This document shows positions 36,355 to 48,190 of a stretch of DNA of 64,000 nt, one piece after another. Within the stretch, counting starts at the first letter, position 1. Each line of letters starts with the position of its first letter. Source of the stretch: Nigrospora sphaerica (taxonomy: Eukaryota > Ascomycota > Sordariomycetes > Amphisphaeriales > Apiosporaceae); assembly GCA_018287875.1 (NCBI GenBank), contig JAGVVL010000022.1, positions 1,364,001-1,428,000 of the forward strand, in the 5' to 3' direction. The notes under the pieces are model-generated. The model was not told the DNA's origin, searched no databases, and saw only the letters and a program-made list of their open reading frames with translations. Position numbers and translations under genes: made by a program.

Positions 36355-37446
36355 TTAGGGAATCACAGCTGCCTCGACAATGGAGAATTCATTCTTGTCC
36401 GAGTCCAGGACGGCGAGTGCATCGTACGGAAGCGTGACCATGGGCGTCGTATGTCCGAAGTCGACGCCGAACAAGATGGGGAACTTCTTCTCCGCCAGGC
36501 GGCCCTCGCAGAATAGGCCGGTGATGACGCGCATATAGCTCTCGCGGGCGTCGGGCGAGTCGTAGCCGAAGGGGCGGCCGACGACGAGGCCGGCGGCGTC
36601 CTCGAAGACGCCCTGGGCGATGAGGTCGGCGAAGGCGGCCTGGACGCGGAAGAGCGGGGGCCCATGGACGTCGTCGTCGGCGAGGGCGGTCTCGAGGAAG
36701 ACGACGCGGCCGGCCCAGGCGGGGGCGAGGGCGCGCACGCCGCCGAGGCGCACCACCACCGTCAAGCAGCCGCCGAAGAGGCGGCCGCGCGCGCGCCCGC
36801 CCCGCAGCCACGCCCAGCCCGGCGCCGGCGTGAGCCGCGGCGGCGCCGTCGACGCCGGGTCCGTGAACACGGCCGACGGGTCCGGCGCGTACGCCGGCGC
36901 GCGCCCCACGGGCCCCGCGGGCGCCGGGTCCGCGACGACGCGCAGGAAGTGGCGCACGCAAAAGGCCAGCGCCGACGCCTCGTGCGCCGCGGCGTCGGCC
37001 GCCCGCGGCTCCGCCAGCTCGGGGAAGATGCCGGGCCCGTAGAAGGTGCGCAGGCCCAGCGAGTGCAGGAACCAGTGCAGCCCCGTGATGTCCGAGTAGC
37101 CCACGACGATCTTTGGGTGCGCGCGAATTGTCTCGTGCAGCTCCGTGTCGGCGAGTAGGAAAGGCAGCAGCTCGGTGAAGGTGGTACCGCCGATGGTGGC
37201 CCAGACGACCGCCACCGACGGGTCCGAAAAGGCGGTGCGGAGCTCGTCTAGGCGGTTCGCGATGGACGACTGGATTCCCGAGTCGGGGCCTTTGTATATT
37301 TCCACGACCTCGTAGCCGTGCGAAGCGAGCAAGTCGATCCCACGGGCAAGGGCGGCAGGGAGTTCATGATTAAGTCGCGCCGAGGGCGAGATAAGCGCTA
37401 TCTTGTCTCCTGGTTTCAACACAGGCGGGATGATGGTCCCGGCCAT
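36355..37446 (-). CDS. S66 family serine peptidase (LD-carboxypeptidase / MccF-like)
   Basis: Single exon, 363 aa. Family S66 contains bacterial LD-carboxypeptidases, which trim murein peptides, and MccF, which cleaves the amide bond of the antibiotic microcin C. The Ser-Glu-His triad of the family is visible: Ser118 in VVGYSDITGLHW, Glu252 in VVFLETALA and His332 in GVDFGHTTPM. The N-terminal domain (KPGDKIALISPSA, VWATIGGTTFTELLP) and the C-terminal domain (GRLFGGCLTVV, GRPFGYDSP) are both complete. No signal peptide is seen, so the protein is probably cytosolic. The linker of about residues 170-205 is Ala/Pro-rich. Fungi have no peptidoglycan, so detoxification or scavenging of a bacterial or plant conjugate is plausible but inferred. 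Confidence 0.92.
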   Translation of the reverse strand: MAGTIIPPVLKPGDKIALISPSARLNHELPAALARGIDLLASHGYEVVEIYKGPDSGIQSSIANRLDELRTAFSDPSVAVVWATIGGTTFTELLPFLLADTELHETIRAHPKIVVGYSDITGLHWFLHSLGLRTFYGPGIFPELAEPRAADAAAHEASALAFCVRHFLRVVADPAPAGPVGRAPAYAPDPSAVFTDPASTAPPRLTPAPGWAWLRGGRARGRLFGGCLTVVVRLGGVRALAPAWAGRVVFLETALADDDVHGPPLFRVQAAFADLIAQGVFEDAAGLVVGRPFGYDSPDARESYMRVITGLFCEGRLAEKKFPILFGVDFGHTTPMVTLPYDALAVLDSDKNEFSIVEAAVIP

Positions 37447-39198
37447 TTTGTACGGCGTCCTATGAAGCTGGGCTCACGAAGGTCTCGGAGACAATTCAGT
37501 TGGTGGTCCGGCACACTTGGCGTTCGTCGTCTCCATATCTGACAACTATTCCTCTCAAGAGGTATTTATCTCCAAACGACGCTAAGTAAGACCCAAGTCA
37601 CGTGATATTTCACCATCGGCAACTAATATATACTTCTAACGTATTGGTTTCGCTTGCGTTTACCGAATCACAGGATAAAATGAGGATGGTGTTTCGAAGT
37701 TGGAAGTCCACCTGTACCTAAAATCCCAATATCACCCCCACTCATTTCTCACGACTTGAGCACAACCTTGGCGAACACTAAGTCATTTCTCTTCCCGTAA
37801 ATCCTTAGAAACTCGTATAAACCAATAGAGGGCGCATGCGATTATTGGATGGCATGGACAGCTCTAAAAAAACCATAAGATGCCCAGAGTCCGCCAAGCA
37901 TCTTGGAAACGAACCCAGACTGTGACGAGGCATACATTCGTGCTGCGGAAGGGACAGAAGTGACAGTAGGACAATGGCGCTGCATAGAGGACGTAGGCTG
38001 TGGCCGTAGTTTGCCACGCGGCCACGTAGTTACCCTGCGTCGTGTTTGAGGGTGGCTTGATTCGCGGAGCCACGAAAAGAGCGGCGCTCACACACGGCGC
38101 GAGATTTGAGTGTACACATCTGGGCGAGCGTCGGGCCTGCCGGGAAACACGCAAAGCTGTATCTCGCGCAGATGAGTATTAAAAAGCGCAATGTATTTAT
38201 CGCCTCCGGAAACTGATGTTTCAATTCAGCTACATGTCCTTTAACTCTTGCGTGTTCTCTCGACGAGGAGCAGCGTGTCATTTACGTGTAAATTAGGTGC
38301 TTGACAACAGTTGCTGCAACCTACAAAGTCTTGCCCTTGAAATTGTTCGTCCTACGTTGTGATCTGATATCCAGCGCCTATTATCAGCTGGAGGTCCTGA
38401 GACGAAATAGGTTGGGATGAACCTTATACCCTACGTAGTTTTCTGATGGTCCGGCAACAAGTCTGGGTTGCACTGGCCGACCGTTCCCGGATAAGGAACG
38501 AAGCACTTGAAGTTATCAGCAGGGTTCATCCGGTTTGACGAACTCGCTATCAGCGACGAGTAGATAATAAACACAATACCATCGCCCGCATTCACAAGCT
38601 CCCGCAAGTCTGGAAGTCAAATTCTTACCGTTCCACTTTCAATCAACGCAAGGCCGGGATTAAGTTTCAGAACCCCCAAAAGCACAGACATGGTTAAGAG
38701 TTCCACGTGCCGTCGTCTTGCCAAGTTTCGGCGTGGCTTATGACTGTGGTGCATCTGTGATCTGATAAGAAATATGAGGTTTCCAGATACCGGCTGATTA
38801 AAGCTCGAGTGTGTTACCGTACCCCGCATTCATGGTGGGAGGCCACGCCAGAGGCACAACTTTGATACACTCCCACTGGCGTTACTTGGCATCAGAAACA
38901 TACAGAACACACCCGGAGGACATACACACGAAGGATATTGATTGATGCATTCAACCACGAATCGAAAGGTGAAAGACCTGCAAAGAAGCATATGGTAATA
39001 AATTATGTTTATCGTAAAAGGTAATTAGGGGGCTCGAAATGAGTGTACGGCCTGGGAGAAAGAGAAACCTCCATGTCAAGCCGAGTCACACAACTATCTA
39101 AAACTCGACTCCAAGCCATGCTTTCCACTCCGCATCACTATCGTATGAAGCAGAAGCACGCTTCCCACGCGCCCATCTCCAGTGAAGCAGAGTCTTCA
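37447..39198. other. 1.75-kb intergenic stretch
   Basis: Moderate-GC sequence between the start of the S66 gene and the end of the oxidase gene, both on the minus strand. Only short frames are present. The left few hundred bases should contain the S66 promoter. I see nothing else. Confidence 0.6.
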
Positions 39199-41560
39199 CT
39201 AGTCGATCCGACAGAGGCGGTAGCCCTCCTGGCGCCATCGCTCGTTTCCGACGCAGGGGTTGCACCACAGCACGTCGTTAGGGTCGACGGTGCGCTTAAT
39301 TTCAAACAAGCGCTCGTAGTTGCTTCCCCAGAAGTCGTGCTGCCAGTCGGGCACGGCGGGGTTGGCCTGTTGTCCTAGTCAGTATCGTTTGGACGCGGAG
39401 TGTAGCAGGTGAAATCCAATACCGGCTTGCTTACTTCGTTGAGGTATGAGCCCGTGTCAGGAGAAAGCTGCTTCAGGGCCTCCATGGCCTTGTTAACCGC
39501 CACCAGGGCCGCTTCCCGGACGGCCGGGTTTAGAGATGCGAAGTACACGCCGCTGGCTATAAGACGAGATCAGACCGTTAGTGACGGTACGGAGAGACAC
39601 TCGGGCTACAAGACCCCAGAACATTTCGAATAAGGGTGGTGCTTACTCGTCACAACAGCCGTCTTCCTCCAGGCGGGAGAAACGGCGTTGCTACCGCCCC
39701 GGGGCTGGGCATTGCGTGTGCCGTTTCCGGCGACCAGGAAGCCGCCAGCGAGGCCACCGACCGACACGATGGCCTTATAAGCTTGCGATACCGCCTTGGG
39801 GTCCCTCATGGACTCGGGCGTCATAAGATGGGAGGTGGACCACTGGTTCAATCCACCCTGGAGGGGGTCGACCGTAGCGAGGAACCACTCGAGTTGCGAG
39901 GCGTAGGTGGTATACCCGGCCTGCAGGATGCTTTCGGGCCAGGTGCGCCTGACGTATTCGAACACAGGCTCCCACAGGGCTTGCATGTCGGCGACGTTTT
40001 GCGTGTCCAGAAGCACGAACCGTCCGGCGATGGCGTCGGCATTCTCGGGGGAAAGCTCAGCTCCCCACGAGAAATTGGAGCTGGTATAGCTGTACCCCGA
40101 GAGTCCTTGGCGGTCGAACTCGGGGAGCTGGGTGAGGACGTATCCGACCATGTCCCAGTACCACGAAGTTCCCACCTCGGGCGCCGCGAGGAAAAACTGC
40201 AGGCTGGCCATGCGCGGCGTAGGATGCGTCAGCATCGTGACCGACGTCATCACGCCGAACGTTCCACCACCGCCCTGTCCGGGTCAGTCTGTCGTTGTGT
40301 GAATATCCCGGGCTCCTCAGCCAACTTACTCCGCGCATAGCCCAAAACAGGTCTTGATTCTGACACTCGTTGGCAACGACCACCTCCCCCTCCGGTGTAA
40401 CAATCTCCATCTCGAGTACCTAGTTAAGTCGTTAATACGCACAGGCCACCCTGACTTGCGAATAATGGTGACGATCGCCCTACCTGATCGGCTGCCAGGC
40501 CGTACTTGGTGGCTATAACCGAGTGGCCGCCACCGGTAGTGTGGCCGCCCACGCTAACGCTTGCACTGGTTCCACCGACAACGGTTTGGTTAATCCCATC
40601 GAGCCCCTCATATAGCTTGATCATTTGGGTGCCACCTTTGGCGGTGACGGAGGGTTCATTGATACAGATGCCGCAACCTTGAAGCTCGAAGGTATCATGG
40701 GTCTCGTAGCCTTGCATGTGGTGAATCCAAAGGGTCAGTGCACCTGGTGCTATGGAGCGGCCTTGGTAATCGTGGCCGGTGCTCTTGATGGCAAGTCGAA
40801 GATTGTGGGCCTTGGCTGCGGTTCGTTAGTATTAGCACGGGAGGATGCTCATTCGAGGGGAGGCTGATGTTGTACCGAATAAGATTGTCTGCTGGACCTG
40901 CTCGACAGTTGTGGCATTCACCTAGTGGGAAACTAATTAGCATATCCTCATCTTCTCCCAAAGGCGTGGCCTGCCCACACCCTGCACAGTTCATGAGGGG
41001 TTTTGGAGGGAAATTACCGAATAGGCAGGATATCCGGCAGGATCGCACGGTGTGCCAGGCCACGGGAGGCACTGGAAATGTCTGATAAGTTCAGTGCTTT
41101 ACAAAAGAACCGCCAAGGGCTTCTGGTATAAAAAGGAGTAAATTGCATGCTCACCGAGTCGTTGCTGTACTGATTCCACGAAATAGCAATGGGGTCCTCG
41201 GTGTGGAAATCATATGTCGTCCATTGAGCGCGGACAACCTCACATTCTTCGGCGTTGTAACTGGGTTGCCCCGGATGGCACTTTGCACGCAGACATTAGT
41301 ATCGGCCCTTTTCACCGTCAAGACTTATCAAGAGGACATCGTATACGTACCACAGCTGCGGGCGGAGGCGGTTGCAATAGTCTTCCGCCGACTGTCTGGT
41401 TGAAACTGGACCATACTGCCCCGTCTGGCCAATCCGGCGACCCAGGCCAAGCTTTGCAGACCAAAGTCGTGTTCGTCGAGGTATTATTTTTGTCGGCAGC
41501 TGACAACCCCTGGGTTGGGGCCACCAGCCATACAGCGAGATGCCTCAGCGAGATGGGCAT
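39199..41560 (-). CDS. FAD-linked oxidase, berberine-bridge (BBE)-like, secreted
   Basis: Nine exons on the minus strand: 41560-41351, 41280-41155, 41071-41018, 40921-40876, 40815-40484, 40419-40330, 40274-39647, 39556-39435 and 39366-39199; 591 aa. All eight introns (55-96 nt) keep frame and join family motifs exactly, for example PAAV-CHPGQPSYN, GYPAYS-VNATTVEQV and WAMRG-GGGTFGV. A short signal peptide is followed by the FAD-binding domain with the flavin-linking His160 in IKSTGHDY. The second linkage position, the Cys of the CPTxGVGGH-type motif, is Ser229 (GTSASVSVGGH), so a single covalent bond is expected. The BBE segment near the C-terminus reads DPNDVLWCNPCVG. Such enzymes oxidise sugars, alcohols or pathway intermediates using O2. 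The substrate is unknown. Confidence 0.92.
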
Positions 41561-42899
41561 GGCGATATCGATACAAGGAACTCAAGAAACCAGTAGTGAG
41601 CCCCAGGTGGAATAGAGAATACACACTTCAAGTTACTAAGCGGTAATCGGGCTATAGGTGGCATAAAGGTATGATTATATCTTTAAATCCACCCGCCTGG
41701 AAGCATTATTCGTAGGGATGGCTGGACGGAGGCAACGCTCCGCAAACAAACTTCTGAAGTAAGTGCGAACAGTCCATTACCATTCCATTAAGGCCCTTGA
41801 CGAGCCAAATAATCGGATACATGCTCACCGCTTACCTCTATGCGTCATGCCCAACCCATCAGATACGCGGCTTCACCCCAGCTTTTACATGGAGAACTCG
41901 CTCGGTGGCTGGTGTTTAAGGGGATCAGAGCCGATATCAACTTTGCCGATAACGCTCATACTAACGTGTCAATCCACGTAACCCTCAAGGTGTCTGGGGC
42001 TGGGGGGATGGATGATGTTGCGTTGTGATTCGGGGCTTAAGCGCAGCCACGTTTGGGCGATCTGAGACAAAGACTGGGACAAGCTAAGGCAGCGAGATCT
42101 AACAACCTCAGACAACACGTCGAACCATCTGAGACAGCTCCACGATCGTAGCAGATCAACATCAGTCTTCTGTAGCGAATGTAGGCTAGGTGAGGCCATA
42201 GTCTGTGTGGCAAGAACCCTTTGCACCGGGCAATGGAGGGGTTGCACACCTCCAGGTCAAGAAAGGTAAGACGAAAGAAACCACCTGCGTCGCCCGTTGA
42301 ACAGTGCTCCTAGATTGACTAATTAAAACGGAACCCAGTTCGGCAGATTCTGTTCAGGGTTTCGTGGACGTTCCGGGTCTGTCGGATGAGGCTCTGTTAC
42401 TAAGTAGTGGGTGGAGACGTGAGCACAACGGACCCGAGAACGAGAAAAATTGCATCTCTAGCTGGTGTAACTTGACCAGAAGAAATTTCTCTCTGGTCAC
42501 CGTGTTACGGCCCAACTGTACTGTTCTTATTCGGTTCCGAAAAATCCCAGTCTTTTCGACCGATCCACGATGACGACTAGTTAGTTTCTGATGATGGGAA
42601 CAGAGGACGGCTTTTTCGCTAGGCAGACGTACGACAGGACGCAGGAACACCCTGTTCTCACATACTAAAGTTGCCCCGTTGTCACTGGCACATCACAGAA
42701 TCTGTACCAAACTTCGCCACTTTGACGAATCCAGAGGCCACAGATAGGGGTATGTTTCATAATAACACTTTCTGCTTCACGTCCTAAATGGCAGCCCCAG
42801 CGAAGCCGAAGTAACAAAAAACCAAGTCATATTTCAACCCGGAATACCCAGAGCGGACGGCCCAGGCCGCCGCTTTGTTCGCTCGCGGTGCCGTCGGGT
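41561..42899. other. 1.3-kb intergenic stretch
   Basis: It contains the oxidase promoter region at the left and the 3' flank of the MFS gene at the right. There are short frames only and no motif I can support. Confidence 0.6.
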
Positions 42900-45046
42900 T
42901 CACTCTTTCTTGTCCTTGGCGTAGCGGCCGGTGATCTGGCGTATCTTCTTGCCCCAGATGAAGACGGGGACGGCCATGAGGCCGAAGGCGCCGGTGAGGC
43001 CGCCGAAGACGGCGAAGGCGCCGTCGTAGCCCTTGTTCTCGATGAAGGGGGCGATGCCGTAGCTGACGCCGAAGGAGATGATGCCGCGGAAGGCGGTGAT
43101 GACGACGAGGAGGGGGCCGGCGAGGGCGGGGTAGCTGTCGAGCAGGTAGGTGATGGCGACGATGTTGGCGCCGACGAAGGCGAAGTAGTAGGCGGCGAGG
43201 GCCCAGCCGTAGACGAACCAGTGGTAGCGGTCCGGGTGTGCGGCCGCCTGCCCGTATAGCACCGCCGTGAAGACGCCGACGGCCGTCGGCAGCGCCAGCG
43301 GCAGCAGCCGGACCTCGGGCTCGTGCATGCCGCCGCGCCGGTTCGCGAACCAGCGGATGAGCCCGTCGGAGCCCCAGCCGAAGACGGGCAGCGCCACGAG
43401 CGCCGTCACGATCTGCCCGCAGTTGAGGTACGACGCCGACGAGTTGGGCCACCCGTACGGCGCCGCCGTGATGATGCTGCCGTACGTCGTGCCGATGGCG
43501 ATGTTGGTCCCCAGCGTCAGCCCGTTGAGGCACAGCGCCCAGAACACGTTGGGGAAGAGCAGCACCTGGAACGTTTTCTGCCCGACGCGTAACGTGTGAG
43601 CAACGCCCGTCTCGAACCTTTCGCCCCGGGGGCGCGGATACGGGAGAGAGACTTACACACAGCGTGTCCACGGCCTTGCTCCAGTCGGGCGTGCCCACCC
43701 ACAGGCGCATGTCGGACCGCCAGGTGCGGGCGGGATAGGTGACGAAGTCGAGCGGTGGCCGTTCGGTGCAGAGGGTGACTTCGCCGTCGGACGAGCTCTC
43801 CTGGAAGGCCGTCATGGAGCGGTCGTACTTGGTCTCGGGGATGAAGAAGAGCGTGACGAAGAACTGGACGCCGGCGAGCACGGCCCCGAGCCCGTACCAC
43901 CACTGCGGCGTGATGGCCTCGGCGATGGGGCCCGCGAACAGCGTCCAGACGGTTGTCAGGATCACCTGTACCGTCTGCTGGACCATGAGTCCCTGGCTGC
44001 GCTCGTGGAGGAAGAAAAGTTCCTGTCGGAGGGGGAAGGGGTATCGGTCAGCATACACACGCCCGCAGAAATACCCACAGACACAAACACACACGAGGCG
44101 AATCGAAAAGGTCGGTACACCTTGGGTTCAACAACGTACCTTGGTAATCATGGGAACCAGGGCCTCGCTCTGGCCGGCCGCCATGCCGATGACGCACCGC
44201 GCGCCCAGGTGCATCTCGTACGACGTGGCCCGAGCGGAGATGACGGTGCCGATAACAAGAACGAGTGTGGAAACGAGAAGGACGATGCGCTGGCCCACGG
44301 CGTACGCCACCGGAATCGCGATCAAGTTGGCTATGCCCCTGTTTTGTTTGCCCTGCGTCAGCTCCGTCGGGTTTTCGCTCCCCGTTTACGAACGAGGTGC
44401 TACCATCATCGCTTCGTTGTCCGCAATCGAGCAACCGGGGAGGGCCCGGCTTACATGAACAATGTCGGATACGTCATCAGCGCCGTGATGTCGGCGTACG
44501 TCTTGCCGGCGGCCTCGTATTCGGGTATGTAGAAGCCCAGGAGCCCGCCGAGACCCGAGGACAAGGACAGACCAACCGTAGCGACTGGAAAGGGCACGGG
44601 TCAGAACAGGATCGTGACGAATTCCAGGGGTCCAGAAAAGCTCACAGGTGGACACGCCGACGACGATAACAATCTTCTGCCACTTGGGCAGGTTTAAAGG
44701 ATCTGTGGCCACATTGTCAGCAACACTGAATTTGACTCACTCCCCGGCTCTTCAAGTAGAGCGCCATGTGAAGAAAGCGTGTGTAAGAGTCAGAGAAGGA
44801 GAAGGGGAGGAAGAGGGAGAGAGGAGATGGAGAGGAGGAGAGGAGAGGGGGAGAGGAGGGCGTAAACTTACCACGGGGATCGGTCGTCGGCGTCGGGATG
44901 AAGACGACGGCGCCCTGCGTGAGCTTGACGGTGCCCATGACGGCGTCGGCCTGTGGCGCCTTGAGAATGGAGCCATGATCGAGGTCGTTCGCTTCTTCCA
45001 CGTGGGCCGAGAAGGACTTGTCGTCGGTTGGGACAGGTTTCGCCAT
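42900..45046 (-). CDS. MFS transporter
   Basis: Six exons on the minus strand: 45046-44872, 44702-44646, 44584-44455, 44338-44140, 44022-43657 and 43565-42900; 530 aa. The splice sites keep phase throughout. A cytosolic N-terminus of about 60 residues precedes DPLNLPKWQKIVIV, the usual lead into helix 1 of fungal DHA1-type drug or polyamine transporters. About twelve hydrophobic helices follow, with a central cytoplasmic loop of about 80 residues (after FFIPETKYDRS) and a short basic tail. Splicing is needed to see helices 1-5. It is likely a plasma-membrane proton antiporter. It sits between the oxidase and the dioxygenase on the same strand, suggesting transport of a related small molecule. 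The 3' site of intron 3 was chosen because the upstream alternative gives a stop codon. Confidence 0.88.
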
Positions 45047-46335
45047 GGTATCCCGAGGGATGGGGGGAATTCGGGACGGAACAAGGCGAAGGACGCGAGG
45101 GGGGACAATCCAACAAAAACGGGACTCAGCCAGAAACGGAAACAGCAAGTTGAAAAGACACGAGCTGAAGCAACTGATGGGCTTAAACAAGGGCACAGCA
45201 ATCAATCACGGCACAATTGGCCCGCGGTGGCAACAGAGCCCTGGAGAATCCAACCCGGACCGGAAGCAATCAAGTCTTCGATCGGGAGGCCTTGAAGAGG
45301 AGAGCAGCGCAGAACATCTTGGCCGGCTCTTCCTCATCGCGGCCGTCGTTTTTAAGCCTCCTCTGTCTCGGCGCCGCGCCAGCTTCCCAACGCCTGCCAA
45401 GGAGCCCTGGTCCTTGCCCCGACACTTTCTGGGGCGGCCACCCAGGCCTACCCCATGATTTCCTCCCCCACATTCCCATCTCAGCTGATCTGGGGTACGG
45501 GTGTTTTAGTCTGGCGATTGGGGAGGAGGAAGGGGGCCGAGGTGGGTGGGCTGGGGTTCTAGTGCCGGCGGTATTTGGGGGGGGGGGGCGCCTTTCCCAT
45601 GGGGGGTTTGGCCTCGAAGGGGAAGGGAGGAGAGGGGAAGAGACCCCTGTCGCCGCCCGTCTCGGGCTCGGTTCGGGTGGGCTCGCGCAGGCAAACCGAC
45701 CACACGCCAGCCCCCGGGAGGAGCTCTTTGCAAGCCCGTCGGCGGAGCCACTTATCCATGCCTCTTTTTCTCTCTGCACAGCTCCGCGCGCCTCTCGGCG
45801 TCTCGGGGCCCAGGACTTGGCCTTGGTTCGCGTTCTCGGCCACGTCACTGAAGCGCGCCCGCCACTCGACAAGATAAGAACAGAGACTTGGGAGATCTTG
45901 TCGGCGTCCCCTGCTGAAGACACCAGCCGCGATGTCCGGCTACGAGGGCCAGAAGGATCCCGCGAACCGTCTTTACGCAGCCGCCTTGACGTGGAACTCA
46001 TCGCGAAGGCAGCGGGTCGCCTTGGAAATGCGTTGTCGGGTCAAAAGCGGCAATGCAGCTCGGCACTTGGACGTCCACGCGGCCCCTGATGAGAGAATAC
46101 TCCACTTCTGCAGTTTCGTGCCAGACTTTCGGCGTGGAATGGTACTCTGGAGCGGCTTCCGAGGCCTCGCCATCAAGTCGCCCTGACCGGTTGCATCATG
46201 CCGGCACAGTCCGCCACTTCCCGACTGTTTGATCACTCGGCTACGTAGTGTCGAAACATGAGTGCGAAATGTGGGAGATATTCTTGATTTATCCAATAAT
46301 AAGAACCAATGCGTTGCAGAAAACGAGGGGCACCA
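45047..46335. other. 1.3-kb intergenic stretch with long chance frames
   Basis: GC-rich MFS promoter region with overlapping frames of 240-290 codons on both strands, rich in Pro, Arg, Gly and Ser. None carries a motif, and the longest plus-strand frame lacks an ATG start. A 9-base G run lies near 45580. An 84-codon frame with a reasonable start context (45932-46186, beginning MSGYEGQKDPANR) is the only piece that might be a small gene. It has no signal peptide or known domain, so I do not call it. Confidence 0.5.
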
Positions 46336-47767
46336 CTAATATGCTTTGACACCGGCCAGCCTTAGCACCGTGTCCGTAACCTCGGGTTTCTCAAACGGCT
46401 CGCTCCTGTCTTTCGGACACACCTGGCCGTTCCTCATGGGCTTCTCCTTGGCCATCCGGACGTTGCTGTGGGAGTGAAAACGGAGGGTTAGCTCAGGTCT
46501 TGGAAGGGTGCCCGCTCGGCTCGGGAAAGTGGGGGACGTTTTAAAAGGGGGAAACGGAGAGCAGAAATCGAATGGGGAAATCGGGACGGGGGGCCCCCAA
46601 AACTCGGAAGCAACTGGGGACAAACCGAGACCAGGGGCAGGCGTTCTTTGGGGGGTGGACGCGGCAGACAGGGGGTGGGTTCAAGGTGCAAACGTACCAG
46701 TGCGGCCAGTGGGTGGTGCCAAGATAGTTCTCGAAGCAGTACTTCTTGGCCTCGAGGGCCTCGTCCTCGGCGAAGGCGCGCGGCGTCATGCAGATGTACT
46801 GGACGTGGCGGATGGTGTCGCCCTCGGGCAGCTTGGCGTAGTGGATGGTGCGCGAGTCCCAGAGCACGAAGTCGCCGGGGTCCATGTTGACCTTGATCAT
46901 CTCGCAGCCGCGCTCCTCGAACCACTTGAGGTCCTTCTCGTGGAACAGGAACAGGTCCATGTACTCGAGCTCGGGCGGCGGCGCGTCCTCGTGGTCGTAC
47001 GACTCGCGCTCCTGCGAGAAGTACTCGTCGAACAGCTTGGCCGAGCCGCGCATCAGCATCAGCCCACCGTCCTTGGGCCCGTTGGGCGCGTAGTTGAGCA
47101 GCCCTTGTACCGATTGCATGCTGCGTGGCGAAAGGAACGAGCCACCAGGTCAGCGGTGCGAAAAAGGCCGGTCAGGACACACGCCCAAACTTACCCCTTT
47201 CTCCGCTTGTTCTGGTCGCAATGCGGCCACGGGCTCCAGGCAAGGTCCTTCCGGTTGGGCATGGAAATGTTCATGCCGTCAAACGAAGAGATGAGTTCCT
47301 TGGTGCCCCAGAGCTTCTCAAAGACCTCGAGGATGGCAGGCTCGGTGCGCGCCTCCCAGGCCATCTTCTCGTGGGCGGAGCCATAGGCAAAGTACATGCT
47401 GGAATTTCTGCCGTCAGGCTTGCGCAGCGAAGAAAAGGGGGAACGGTGGAACTTACCCTCCCTTGAAGCTCACCGGCAGGTGGTCGGCAGTCCACGTACT
47501 CGGGTCCTTCTCGTCGAAGCCCAGGTCAAACTTCTTAAGCCACTCGGTCTGCTTATCGCAGTAGTACTGGGCCCGCTCGGGGCTAATGACGTTCTTGATA
47601 ACGACGCAGCCATTCTTGTGAAACTCGTCGCGCCAATCACCGTAGACGGTGTTGGGGTCAAATTTCATGATGTCCTTTCCCTCTATCCGAGGAGCCCAGG
47701 TGTGCTTGGGGGGCTCCTCGGCCTTCTTGGTGGCGGCGGCGGCGGTGGTGGTGGTGGTAGTCGACAT
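46336..47767 (-). CDS. Phytanoyl-CoA dioxygenase (PhyH) family Fe(II)/2-oxoglutarate oxygenase
   Basis: Four exons on the minus strand: 47767-47457, 47407-47195, 47120-46698 and 46465-46336; 358 aa. The introns are 49, 74 and 232 nt. The PhyH fold hydroxylates or otherwise oxidises an organic substrate using Fe(II), O2 and 2-oxoglutarate. The metal ligands are His166-x-Asp168 in WPHCDQN and His268 in RTIHYAKLPEG; Arg279 (TIRHVQY) is placed to bind 2-oxoglutarate. The N-terminus is a Thr/Ala run (residues 3-12). No targeting signal is evident. It is transcribed divergently from the CocE-type hydrolase across a 1-kb spacer holding a triple 22-base repeat, suggesting shared control. The last intron is unusually long for this window. 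The substrate is unknown. Confidence 0.92.
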
Positions 47768-47982
47768 GGTGGCAGGTGATGATGGGTATGTTCCCGTCTT
47801 CTCGATGCAGACAGTATATGGCCTCCGGTCTGTGGCAGAAGGCTGATGGAAGCTTAGCCAAGGTCAAGAGGCGTTTTCCGACTGGATAGGGGATCAACAG
47901 ATGAGTATGGACGCCTTTCTCAAAACGGTACTCTCAAGGGGCAGCTACGAGGGGTTGAAATATCACACAAAGCGTACGTCTT

Positions 47983-48048
47983 GTGGGATACCGAACCAGC
48001 GCGGGTGGGATTCCGAGCCGGTAGGTGTGGGATTCCGAGCCGGCGCGT
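47983..48048. repeat. Three tandem 22-base repeats with CCG-N3-CGG-like cores
   Basis: The copies start at 47983, 48005 and 48027, each opening with GTGGGAT. Copies 2 and 3 contain CCGAGCCGG (CCG and CGG triplets three bases apart) and copy 1 a degenerate CCGAACCAG. CGG/CCG triplet pairs are the usual half-sites of fungal Zn2Cys6 regulators. The binding role is inferred. Confidence 0.85.
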
Positions 48049-48190
48049 GTTTGGATAGCCGGGGCCACAATCGAGCTCGGCTGGCCATGGACCCCTCTCT
48101 TATCTTCGCGGGCGACCGGACTCCCGAGGCCGAACCGAAGGGGTTGCCAGCCGAAACTAAAAGGGAGCCGGAGATGTGAAGCAGGGATAG

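Noticed and set aside
45217..46089. 290-codon plus-strand frame and a 243-codon minus-strand frame over the same DNA
   Set aside because: Pro/Arg/Gly-rich translations without motifs in a GC-rich promoter; the plus-strand frame starts without ATG.
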